Source: Diogma glabrata (Eukaryota; Arthropoda; Insecta; Diptera; Cylindrotomidae). From it: a stretch of DNA of 64,000 nt. A program made the translations under genes and the position numbers. The DNA is taken from positions 97,868,556 to 97,932,555 of the forward strand of contig OY856186.1 in NCBI GenBank assembly GCA_963693315.1. Direction: 5' to 3'. The notes beneath the pieces were generated by a model that saw only the letters and a program-made list of their open reading frames with translations, searched no databases and was not told the DNA's origin. Each line of letters starts with the position of its first letter. The stretch's first letter is position 1. Below, one piece after another: positions 53,488-64,000 of this stretch.

Positions 53488-53945
53488 GTTATTCCATTCC
53501 ACCACACCATTGGTGGTGTATTTCTAAACTGAGATTGAAATACATATTTTGCAAATGGTGTAGATTCAGTTAAAAGCGCCATTACATATGGAATAAAGTC
53601 TGAAATAATTATAATTAAATAATGAAGTATATGCTTCTTCTCTTTGGTGCTGTTCAAACGTTTACCTAAAAGTCGATGGTCAAGCATAAATTAGCTAGGT
53701 GATGAGGTGCATTTAAAGCCATGTCTCTCCTTCGATAAAAAGTTTCTTAACTTCTACAGGTTGCTCTAGTGATCGGCTTCCAGTTTATGCCAAATTTCTA
53801 CTACAAAGACAATAGTCTTTTTATCTCTTTGAGCTCTATCTAAAGCGACTGCTGTTGACTTTAGATAACAAAGCATAAGTATAGTTATGTCAGGATCTAT
53901 GTCAGCTTCATGGTCTTGTCAAAACTGAACCAGGTTACCTCGACT
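53488..53945 (-). pseudogene. hAT transposase relic, minus strand
   Basis: Reading down from about 53945, fragments encode DPDITILMLCYLKSTAVALD, DRAQRDKKTIVFVVEIWHKL, then MLDHRLLGKRLNSTKEKKHI and FIPYVMALLTESTPFAKYVF with TPPMVWWNGI. The ALD-AQSD-TTI-A..IW segment, the LDHR..G..L block and the WW motif are features of hAT transposase C-terminal halves. At least two shifts or stops break it. It lies inside the hAT at 52294-54096 and is probably its decayed gene. Confidence 0.65.
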
Positions 53946-54293
53946 TGACATGCATTTTGCGAGCAGTTCTGCGTCCAACTTTAAGGTAGGAATAGATAAT
54001 TATTTCTTTTTTTATAAATATCATGATATATATCAGCGAATAAATATCGTGATATATATCAATGATATATATCGGATATATATCATTCCAACCTTGTAAC
54101 AAACAAGTAGTGTAAATAACAAATGATGAAGTTACAACTTCAAATCGTCGCCTCGGCGGCGTAATTGATATCGTGTCTACCATTACGATATCAAATCTTG
54201 GTACTAAAGAGAGATAGAATTTTTCTCTAAAATAAATCCAATAATATATAGTATAAATATCCATTTTACCCGCAGATTTTATGAACTCTATCA

Positions 54294-54641
54294 CCCGGGT
54301 AAGAATTAGCTAATGGGCCAAGCCCGCGCCATAGCTTTTGGGGTTTGGACCAGATTTAACATTTTCAAACGGCTCAAGCTTGGCCCAAGCTTGGAATGAT
54401 GTCCTGGGGCCAAGACTGGCACACCAGACTTGGGCCAAGAAAGACTTGGGCCAAGAAACTTACACTATAACAATGCATAACCAGCTGGCGAATAACGTGT
54501 AATATAATAAACTGAATCTTGGTTCAGTTTAGGCATTTACAACTTGCCCAGACTAAAGCCGGAGTTAACTAGCCAAGGCTTGGCTCGCCAATACTGATCC
54601 GAGGTTGGCCCATTGTTTAACATTGGCAGTTCCTACCCGGG
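54294..54641. mobile_element. 348-bp element with CCCGGGTA...TACCCGGG ends and CA duplication
   Basis: CCCGGGTAAGAA and TTCCTACCCGGG are near-perfect inverted ends with CA at 54292-54293 and 54642-54643. Inside, gggccaagc / gcttggccc motifs recur ten or so times, and aatgggcca / tggcccatt pair near the ends. No gene. Confidence 0.78.
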
Positions 54642-54689
54642 CACCACCACCACTTAGTATAGTTATGTAGAAAACTTTTCATATAAAAG

Positions 54690-55090
54690 CCTCCTTTATT
54701 TTTGGTCTATGCTACAACCGATAATGTCATTTTGGTTGTTTTGATTTGGTTTTTACATTTGATTTTAGGAAAGTAATCTCTCAAATTATAACATGTATCT
54801 TCATTTTTTATTTTTTTTTAAACAATGGATGTATAACTAAACAATAAATCCTATCACAGATAAAATATGACATATCACATAGGTCAATATTTCATTATAG
54901 AATAGAAAAAATAAAAATAAAATACAAAAAAGCAAATTTGTTTTAAAAACTTGCATGAACAAAACCAAAATTGAGCTGCCAATAATCCAGCTAGGGGCAT
55001 ATTCCTTGATCATGTGACGCACTGTCTGCTTCAATAATTAAAACGGGTGCTACCGTTGACTGAATAATGTTCATGCGATTATGAAACCGA
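54690..55090 (-). repeat. Dispersed repeat 'R2', copy 4
   Basis: ggggcatattccttgatcat, gtgacgcact and gggtgctaccgttgactgaat match the reverse complement of 10340-10505, and aataaatcctatcacagataa matches 10638-10660. The minus-strand frame 55034-54837 shares only its first ~14 codons with the copy-1 frame. Confidence 0.55.
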
Positions 55091-56189
55091 TGTAGTGAGG
55101 GCGTATTGTGATGAGTATTCGAAATTGCGTAATTTGAAAATACTCTCACAAGAAGGATAAACATCACAGAAAAAGGATGCCGTTTTTGAATACTGCACAC
55201 AAAAAATTAACCTTGGAAAAATAATTTTCAAGTACATCATAATGTTTTGTTCCACAAAGAATTAAATTCAACTTAATTGTAAATAATACTGCCTAATTCA
55301 AGGAAATTATTGTGACAGACTAATATCAGCAGTTTTTTACATAAGAATCAAATTTCATTATTCTATTATTTAATTTTGATTTTCACTGTCTAAATTCAAT
55401 TTTTTTATAATTAATTAATTTTTTGTTATATTATAAATTTCGATGATTCGGTTCTTTAATTTATATAACAATAGTATACACTATTATTTGTAAATTTGTG
55501 ATATAATAGCATGTATTATTTACGTGGTATTTTGAAATTGCTTTATTAATGTTTTGGTTGAATTATTGTGGCGTATGCAATGCAGTTTTTTCTAAGTAAT
55601 CGTTGACTAGAAAAACTTAAATTTTGGGATATCAACTTACTGTCTTTTAATGTGACTAATTCAAAGTTTTGTTTGCACTTTCAACTGTGTTACGCCGGTT
55701 TGTTGGGTTGGGTTTTCTCTCTTTTTCCATTAACTATTTGAAATACTCTTTATTAGAAATATTAAAAATTTTGAAAACTTGCTGCCTTTTCTACTTATGT
55801 TGTAGAAATTTAAGATCAGTTTCTCAAAGATTGTGAAACCGTAAAGGTATTTTGGATGTTCTGTAAACTTGAGTAACAAAAATTTGTTCATCAACATCTA
55901 ATATTTTAATTGCAAGCGAATGCAAAAATTCGACTCGTATAAGCTATAATTCTTATATACGGAAGTGAACTTCAAACAAAGGCGTCCAGTGTCGTAACCA
56001 TTCAACTCCATTCAACACGCTTTTCCAAAAGTTTATTAATGAATTGAACTATTTAATTTAAAGATATAAACACACTTTATTTTCAGAACTGATGGTTACG
56101 TCCGCCAATGCATCACTACTTAATAGAATTTAGTCTCACTATAAAAATTAAGTCTTCTGGTTAAAAAAACAATTCACTGTCAATGAAAT
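55091..56189. other. Interval without recognised features
   Basis: AT-rich, no motif-bearing frame or repeat match seen. Confidence 0.35.
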
Positions 56190-56197
56190 ATGTATAC

Positions 56198-57136
56198 TAG
56201 GGTGTTTTTTTTTTGTTTTTTTTGCGGTCCCATTGGTTATAGTACCTAGGCCCACGCCTGTTTCATGTGATGTTTACCATATATTTTATACTTCGTGAGG
56301 CACTAGTTCTTGACGAGTCCGAAAACTTTTGTTCTACCATTTTTCCAAATCGGCAGCTTTTTCGTTCGGCAAGCTCCGAAAAATGCCGATTGCCCGCGAT
56401 CTTGTAAATTTGCTACAACATTTTTTTTAACTGTGGGGGTTGGAAATTTGGTTTAGAACACGAGGGTAAAGCTTGTCCGACAAAAATGTGTCTGCTATTG
56501 TCGAGTCCGACAACTGACATTTTTGTATGTTCCCATAGTTAACAAGCTCCCATAGTTAAAAAAAAAATTACAAGAGCCCGGGCAATTGGCATTTTTCGGA
56601 GCTTGCCGAACGAAAAAGCGGCCGAATCGAGAAAAATGGTCGAACAAAAGTTTTCGGACTCGTCAAAGGCAGGCGCCTGACGAAGTATAAAATATGTGGT
56701 AATCATCACATGAAATCGGCGTGGGCTCAGGGACTACTAATGTTTTAGCATTGGACCTAAAAAAGTTTCTCTCAAAATCTCAGCTTTCTAGATCAAACTT
56801 GTGAACGGCGTAACCCGAGTTTGTTTCCCATGTAATTAACATGGGAAAACGGCGTTTTTACTCAAAAATAAATAGTTGGTAGAAATTTTTTTTTATATAT
56901 CTGATAGCAGCATGTCATAGAGAATTAATTTTCCTACAAAAAGGGTCATGTGTACTAAATCCGTGATTTAATTATTTTCAAAGATATGTTCGTTTATGTT
57001 AATTAAATGGGAAACAAACTCTGGTTGTTCCGTTCACAGGTTTGATCTAGGAAGCTGGAATTTTTTGGGATAATTTTTTTAAGTCCAATGCTAAAATATT
57101 AGCCAATAGACAAAAAAACGAAAGAAAAACACCCTA
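56198..57136. mobile_element. hAT-like foldback, 939 bp, 8-bp duplication ATGTATAC
   Basis: TAGGGTGTTTTT and AAAAACACCCTA form the ends. ATGTATAC is at 56190-56197 and 57137-57144. The arms continue inward (ttttagcattggacct / aagtccaatgctaaaa; ctcagctttctagatcaaac / gtttgatctaggaagctgg; gtttgtttcccat / atgggaaacaaac), making an almost complete palindrome. A palindromic MITE is inserted in the left arm. Confidence 0.88.
56240..56736. mobile_element. Palindromic MITE, copy 3, inside the hAT-like foldback
   Basis: It runs from TAGTACCTAGG to CTCAGGGACTA. TTA precedes (56237-56239) and CTA follows (56737-56739). The undamaged opposite arm of the host reads ggctaatat at the equivalent position, so a 3-bp duplication of YTA explains the site. 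Confidence 0.85.
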
Positions 57137-57144
57137 ATGTATAC

Positions 57145-60100
57145 TTATTTGTAATAGTCTTTCGGTTAGTTTTTTATCTAAAATAAATTAAAATAAATTT
57201 TCTAATTGTCACGCAATAGTTAAAGAAAAGCAACTTACTTGGTGATTAAATTATACTTTAATAACGGCTATTTTTAATAATTGTGTATTTAACATTTTTG
57301 TGTCTAGATATTTAAAGTCTTTACCAAAACCATAGTTAAAATAGAAACTTGCGCATTTACTGAAGATTTTGACATTTTTAATGTAAACATCAACCGTTTT
57401 TATTTTGTTTAATTGTGGTATTTTAGGTGAGTTATATTCGGCCATTTAAGTTATTGTGAAATAGATACAGTATTTAGGAACGGGCAGATACCTTTTGGTC
57501 AACCATAAAATAAACAAGTTCTGTGCAAAGAAAAACTACCCAACTAACAAATGCGTCTAATCGGTTCCAACACCCAAGAAATGCAACTGCACTGTCAATC
57601 ATATATTATAAAGATAATTTTAATGATTCATGGTCTATAGTAATCCAAAATATCCCACTGTGTGCGCAGCACAATCTATGAAACCTTTGAATTTTTCCAC
57701 CCCTTTGCTGTTTTAATATTCAGTTTATTACACTTTGTCCTTCTTAAATGATTACTTTAAGTTAAGTGGTCAAGAAGGTAACGCTAATGCATTGGCGATC
57801 CTTTAAATCGTGTCTATATGCACGTCCCCTTTTGGGTTAATATCACCCAAAAACAAATTATTTCGCTCTCATACATATTCAGACCATGTTAAAAAAATTC
57901 CGAAATGGATACAAGCATACATTTAAGAGTGAAATAAAAAAGGTTAAAAACAACTTTTTTTGTCGTTAAAGATTTCGATTTGACAACAATATTGTAAAAC
58001 ATCAAACATCAAAACTTCTAAAAATCCAATCATCTTCGAGACACTTACTCAAATTACGGAAGTCACTTTATCGATATTATCAATTTCAATTTAGTAATCA
58101 ACAATTTTCGCTATATAGAAATTCTTGTTTTTTTTATATTTTTACATAAAAATATTGATTCCACTTCGAATTGATTAGAATTTGTTTACGTTTATGATAA
58201 GGAATAAAATTTCATTTTTTTAATTTAAATTTAAACAAAAATGTCTTCAAAATTAATATTTTTTTCACAGGCACGCACACAGAAAAAGATTTGGGGAGGG
58301 AGAGATTCAAAGTACTAACACAAGAATGGCAAACAAAATTTAAAATAAAAAATGATCTGATATGGAATTATTATTATTTTATTATTTATTTACACATTTT
58401 TGTCTAATTTTTATCTAAGAAATAATAATGTATTGTTCTTTTTTTAATGAATGTAATACTTTTATTTAATTATTAATTAACATATCATTTTTAATCAAAT
58501 AATATGTTAATTTGTATACGGTTTAAGTTAGGGAGGGGAAGGAACCTGGGCTCGTGGACCACCCCTTCATCCACCTCTCCTTGTGTGGGCGCCTTTCTTC
58601 ATGTTGCTACAACGCTGTAAATTTAAATTAGTTTGTGACAACTAATGCGATTAATGCTAACGTATTGGAATAAATTCATTAAAAATTAATTTCAATCGAA
58701 ATGTTACGTCAGTTACAGAAACTATTACATAAACTGTTATTCGAAAAATTAATTTAAAATTAAATTAAATTTAAAGAGTTATGAAACTACAAAGAATTTG
58801 TTAAAAAAATTGATATTTGTTTGGTGATTCGAATTATTTTCAATGCAGGCGGAACCATTACAGCACAGCATTCAATTGTAAGAATTTAGTGTTTACGGAT
58901 ACATTTATTTGTCTATAATACACTATACCAGACAAAACAATAACAATCGTAAACTTAATTTTTTATTACCACGAAATATTTACTTTCAGGAAACAATGGA
59001 ATATGTACTTAGAATATATATTCACTTACTTCAGATATTTCGATTGTTGGGAGTTGATCAACTTAAAACTATGCTGCTGATAGCACGTCCACATTCAATT
59101 TAGTATGTTCTGGAACAACCGGCTTCGATGAGTTTTAACAGAAAACAACATATTTTTGAATTAATATCTTAACATTTATTCGTAGCGTGAATTCAAAGCA
59201 TGGATATAAGATAAAAAAGCATCACTATTTAGTCACAACGTTTAAGCTTAAATTAATTAAGCTATAATAAAAATCCTGTTATGGAACTTGTTTTGATTAG
59301 CGTTATCTGTGTGTGTATTGAAAACAGTATAAGTCCATGAACTTAAAAATCGACTTTTTAGAATATAAACCGTTTGTTGACATTTGTGAAAAGATTTTTA
59401 AGCTAGTTTTGTGTATGCAATATAGGCAAACGAAGACAAATCAGTTAATCTTTTCTGTTCGCGATTGCATTTATTTGCAGATAGTAGTATCATGTCATTG
59501 CTATGTGAAAACGTAAACCAAAAATTTTGATATTTAACTTTAGACTCCTCTGCTTTAGAAGAGGATAAATATTTATTACAACTGTTAGTTTCATATTCAA
59601 ACATTACTAAATATTCTTATTTCGTTGGTAGATTTTTGTATGCAAATGTATGCTTATGAAAAAATCCATTATTTTATTATTAAATCGAATAATCCATTAT
59701 TTTTCATCATGGATCCAACTAGGTTGGCTCGATATACATCGATACATCAAAACATCAATATTTTCCATTCGATGTATCGAATCGATCCGACACATCGGTT
59801 GTAATATATATTTTGGGATATATATCGATGTATTTTATTTAATCCATCGAATAAATTTTTCATGCATTTATACGTAAAATAGTCAAATGCTGGTATCATG
59901 AAAACTGATAACGATAAGTTTTTGACAAAAATCATCCGCTTGTACTAAAATCTAATATTTCAACCATTCTTAAAACTGCAAAGTTAAAGAAAGTATGTAT
60001 TGGGCTTTGTAGTGTTTTCCACGTGAACTTCGTGTTTAAAAAAATTAAATAAAAATAAAAATACAATGTTTTACTAAAGTAAATGTTGGCGAGTTTTTCA

Positions 60101-61353
60101 TCTGTAAAGAGCGCAGCCAACGCTCCATAAAAAGGTTGATATACCAAGTCTAACAATTTCATGTATCTGCATCTGCTGACTTTTCACACTTTGTTTGTTG
60201 GGAGCACACATACTTCGTTCATTAATCAATTTTGGTGGCACTTTGGCAAAAGTTGGATATTGGAATGACAAAGAACTGATGAGTTCTTGGACGATATTGC
60301 CACCCGAGCACTTGTTTGTTTGAAACTTCAATAACTTAAGCTCTTCAAAATTGATTTTGATTAAACTTAGTATATAAGCTTGATCTGTGATAGTTCTGCA
60401 TCCCAACTTCCGAATTGTCACTTTCGGCAACAAATTTTTTTGCTTTTAATTTGCTATTCATACAATAAAATTTATGTCTGTTGGGATACTTCAGCTTTCT
60501 TTAAAGAACTAATTTAGAAGAAACTGTAGCAAAATATGGATATTTATGTGAGAAGAATCTGATAAACTCCGGAACATCTATTTTTATAATAAGAACTACG
60601 CGAAATATGTAACAATAGTTAGTAATTTTAAGTATGATGGAAATAGGCTTACCATATATCCTAAACATTATGTTTTCAGGCTTGTAATGGAGAACTGGGC
60701 CCATTGGAAACACCAATGGATCAGTAGAGGCAGGCCGCGCACCTAGCGAGTTTGATAACCCTGAACTAGCTTCAGCATGTGGGTTAAGGGAAGTGTACCT
60801 GCAACCCCAGTACAAATAAACAGTGTGCGCGTATAACTTAAATAAAACGGATCAGGAAGGGAACAAAAATGATAAACGAGTAGATTCTGACTGAAGAAGC
60901 CGCGACCGTCACGAACAACCCATTATTATATTTTTTATACGAGTAAACCGTAAAATGCACTTTTGGGATTCAAAATTTTTTCGTAAAGCAGGCCTTTTTT
61001 TCTGCCTAAAATTGAAATAACAATGCCAAAAGTTATTATTTCGAAAAACTACTTGGATAAAATAATTTTCTAAAAAATTATTTTACTATTTTGTGTAAAT
61101 ATATGCATTTTTATTTATGCAAATAGTACAGAATCTTACTCGTACAACAAATCTTGTATGCAATTCAGGCATAAAGTATCTTTTTTGCTTTCGGTGATTG
61201 TTTCTCTCGGCTAACTCCTCGAGCAATAATTTCACTCTCAAGCGGAAACGACATACCCTCATGCCCTTAATACATAAATAGCTATTATTTAGTGAAGACA
61301 CATATTATACAAAACCACATGTGCACAAAACAAATATAAGAAATTATATATAT
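57145..61353. other. Long AT-rich interval without supported genes
   Basis: Two adjacent minus-strand frames (60815-60501 and 60433-60098) share a pattern, FSHKYPYFATVSSKLV versus FQYPTFAKVPPKLI, suggesting two relics of one protein or a duplicated segment. I do not recognise the family. A cgatacatcgat/gatgtatcgaat cluster lies at 59730-59850. 58540-58610 is a GC-richer patch of unknown nature. No other feature is supported. Confidence 0.35.
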
Positions 61354-62565
61354 GGGGCATTCCACGTGAAGTGGGACGACCAAAAATTTGTTTTCGCCCA
61401 AATTTTGGGAATTGATAGTACTCCATTAGAAAAACGATTTCGTAATTTTTTTAAATTTTTTGGTCAACCCTTTTGCCGTCGGTGACGGTCACAAATTTGA
61501 ATTTTTTTCTTGAACGACAAACGTCTTTATTTTGTAGGCAGCTTAATGCGTATAAAATTTTTTTAGAAATACATTAGTTCGTCAGCATTTTTTTCGTAGA
61601 ATACGATAAAAATATTAAAAAAATTTTTGAGGGTAGTTCTCTCCCTTATTTCGAGATTTTAACGATTAAAATCATTTTTTCGGAATGTATGACACGTTTT
61701 TTTTAATTTTTTTTTTAATTATGTTTAAAATATGCACTTTCAAATAATTTTTATTGCGTGATGGAAGTAGTATCGATGTGAGCGCTAGAGTGCGCTGAAA
61801 GTTAAAAACCACCCCAAAAACCAGTTTTTACGATATATCTTGTGCTGTAAAATGAAAGTTAAAATTCAAAGAATGTATTACAAGAGAGACATAGTCACTA
61901 AATTCAAATTCAGGGTCAAATTATTAAAATTCAAAATGGCGGCACGAATATGGCAGCTAATATTTTTGAAATTGATGATTTTTAAAAATCGAAAAATGTA
62001 TTCGTAATCTACGTAAAATTTTAAATCAAAATTGTTAGGTACTTAATTTTCCTACATGGAGCTATTTCCGAGGAAAAAAATCATAAAGTTTTAGAACTAC
62101 GTGAAAACTTTGTTTTTTTTATATTCAGCGCCCTCTAGCGCTCACGCTCCATCACGCGATAAAAATTATTTGAAAGTGCATATTTCAAACTAAATTTTAA
62201 AAAAAAAATTTAAAAAAAACGTGTCATACAATCCGAAAAAATGATTTTAAACGTTAAAACCTCAAAATAAGGGAGAAAACTACCCTCAAAAATTTTTTTA
62301 ATATTTTTATCGTATTCTACGGAAAAAATTCTAACGAACTAATATATTTCTAAAAAATTTGTATACGCGTTAAACTGCCTACAAAATAAAGACGTTTGTC
62401 GTTCACGAAAAAAATTCTAATTTGTGACCGCCACCGATGGCAAAGGGGATGAACAAAAAATCTAAAAAAATTATGAAATCGTTTGAAATCTAATGGAGTA
62501 CTATCAATTCCCAAAATTTGGGCAAAAACAAATTTTTGGTCGTCCCACTTCACGTGGAATGCCCC
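61354..62565. mobile_element. 1.2-kb palindrome (GGGGCATTCCACGTGAA ends)
   Basis: GGGGCATTCCACGTGAAGTG and its complement CACTTCACGTGGAATGCCCC bound two arms that pair over almost their full ~580 bp. Examples are caaaatttgggaattgatag, gtgacggtcac, gcgctagagtgcgctg and their mirror copies. The centre is near 61960. Flanks are TATATA on both sides, so the duplication is unclear. No gene. It borders the LINE at 62597, which lacks its upstream part, and may have inserted into it. Confidence 0.85.
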
Positions 62566-62596
62566 ATATATAAATTCACCGCATATTTGATCCTGA

Positions 62597-64000
62597 TCCC
62601 ACTCCCAAAATTACGATAGATTTGTTGGAGCCATCATCTCAACTGCAAGGAAATGCATCCCAAGAGGCTTTCGTGAAGAATATATTCCTGGCTGGAGTAA
62701 AGAGAGCGATATATTATATGATGAGTACCTTAGTAGTGGTGAGGCAGACGTGGTTGATGACTTAATATACTCACTGTACGCCGCGAGAAAACAAAAGTGG
62801 ATTAACGCTGTTGAAAACATTGATTTTTCCCATTCAAGCAGGGAAGCATGGAGTCTCCTTCGGAAACTGGGTGGCTCAAACTCAATTACTCGTGCTAACA
62901 ATGTAATAAATCCAGAGGACATCGCAAATCACATAGTAAATATGTCTCGTTCTTCTATTAATCGCCTTCATAAGAGAACAATTAAACGCAAATTAAGAGA
63001 AATGAAGCGCAATTGCTCGTCTCCATCGAAGTATGCGAACTCTTTTAGTAGCGAAGAACTAGAATCAGCTCTGTCCCAAACAAAAAATGGAAAAGCAGCT
63101 GGCTACGATGGCATTTTTCCATAATTTATTAAAAACGCTGGAAAAAATGTAAAACAGTGGCTAACTAAATTTTTCTCGAATGTCCTAGAAACCGGCAATC
63201 TACCAAAACATTTTAAGACTACGAAAGTGATAGCGATACTTAAGCCAGGTAAACCATCCAATGAACCAGGAAGCTATCGCCCGATTGCCCTTTTGAGCAC
63301 CTGCTATAAATTGCTAGAACGGCTCATATGCAATCGTATCGCACCGATATTGAATGACCAGATCCCAGTCGAACAAGCTGGTTTTCGTCCCAATCGCAGT
63401 TGCACTGACCAACTGCTCGCTCTAACATCCTATATCGAAGCTGGGTATCAAAAACAACTAAAAACAGGCGCAGTATTCATCGATCTTACTGCAGCATATG
63501 ACACGGTCTGGCGAATTGGGATTATATATAAGCTGTTCAATGCAATACCTTGTAGCACCATCTCGCGTTTAATTAACAACATGCTGAGTAATCGTGTATT
63601 CAAAGTTCATCTTAATAATTCCTGTAGTAGGTCTAAAATGCTTAACAACGGTTTGCTACAGGGTTCCGTCTTGGCGCCATTACTTTTTAATCTGTACATT
63701 CATGACATTCCTGACACAACATCAAAGAAATTTGGTTACGCTGATGATTGGACCCTGGCCACTCAAAACAAAGACATGGCTGTTTTGGAGGATTTGCTCT
63801 CAACTGACCTAGCGATAATGAATGACTATTTTCGAACGTGGAGCTTATTTCCCAATCTAAGTAAAACCGAGAGCTCCTGTTTCCACTTAAACAACAAACT
63901 GGCAAAACACGAGCTATCAGTGTTATTTAACGGCACTGTCATTAAATACAATCAACAGCCAAAGTACCTGGGCATTACTCTCGATAGAACTCTTTCTTTT
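62597..64000 (+). pseudogene. LINE reverse transcriptase, partial, one in-frame stop, runs off the window
   Basis: The register is open from 62597: CIPRGFREEYIPGWSKESD, then KWINAVENIDFSHSSREAWS, LLRKLGGSNS, NGKAAGYDGIFP, a TAA at 63122-63124 and then FIKNAGKNVKQWL in the same register. RT blocks follow: ILKPGKPSNEPGSYRPIALL, EQAGFRPNRSCTDQLLAL, AVFIDLTAAYDTVWR, NGLLQGSVLAPLLFNLYIHD and FGYADDWTLAT (catalytic YADD near 63738-63749), then SKTES and KYLGITLDR. These blocks suit a Jockey/RTE-like LINE; I cannot fix the clade. Apart from the one stop I see no break, so it is young. Its endonuclease would lie upstream but is replaced by the palindrome. Confidence 0.85.

Noticed and set aside
59700..59860. 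Cluster of cgatacatcgata/gatgtatcgaat motifs
   Set aside because: Too short and AT-patterned to define as an element; no clear ends or second copy.

Overview
The window is AT-rich, intron-poor, eukaryotic repeat DNA, almost certainly from an arthropod and probably an insect. I found no host gene that I can support. Nearly everything recognisable is transposable-element (TE) sequence: an envelope-carrying Gypsy/errantivirus-like LTR retrotransposon, non-LTR retrotransposons of LOA/I, CR1/Jockey-like and RTE-like types, several hAT elements with 8-bp target-site duplications (TSDs), a pogo/Tigger-like element, long-palindrome MITEs, and a group of repeats with CCC...GGG ends and 2-bp TSDs that I could not place in a named superfamily.

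Layout. 1-10035: a CCCGA-type DNA repeat split by a full-length LTR retrotransposon (353-9702; LTRs 357-849 and 9214-9698; ATAT TSD; gag, pol and a baculovirus-F-like env, with several frame breaks). 10150-15750: a dispersed hairpin-bearing repeat, a 565-bp palindromic MITE, and a 2.8-kb element with pogo-like ends holding a reverse transcriptase (RT) relic. 17150-21200: a minus-strand LINE relic with an inverted duplication and a tandem-repeat-rich insertion. 21249-34796: two inverted 0.38-kb arms enclosing a degraded transposase-like gene, into which a LOA-like LINE (23609-34031, 13-bp TSD) inserted. That LINE later received a CR1/Jockey-like LINE and a 3.5-kb CCCGA element, which itself carries further insertions. 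35700-38765: Gypsy pol relics split by a TIR element. 39086-42740: a hairpin, a second inverted copy of the tandem-repeat-rich element and a 1.3-kb hAT. 46001-49625: an RTE-type LINE with one frameshift. 50401-54641: a stack of CCCGA, hAT, hAT and CCC-ended elements. 56198-57136: a hAT-like foldback hosting a palindromic MITE. 61354-62565: a 1.2-kb palindrome. 62597-64000: the 5' part of another LINE, running off the window.

The genes do not cooperate in a host pathway; each element encodes or once encoded its own mobilisation functions. The main value of the window is its nested stratigraphy: TSDs and restored reading frames give the order of several insertions. The most interesting candidates are (i) the CCC...GGG-ended families with pyrimidine-purine 2-bp TSDs, and (ii) the arms flanking a relic with an SDG...QYKNKKNF motif, which may be a poorly described DNA transposon. 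All assignments are by eye from translated motifs and repeat matching; no database search was possible.
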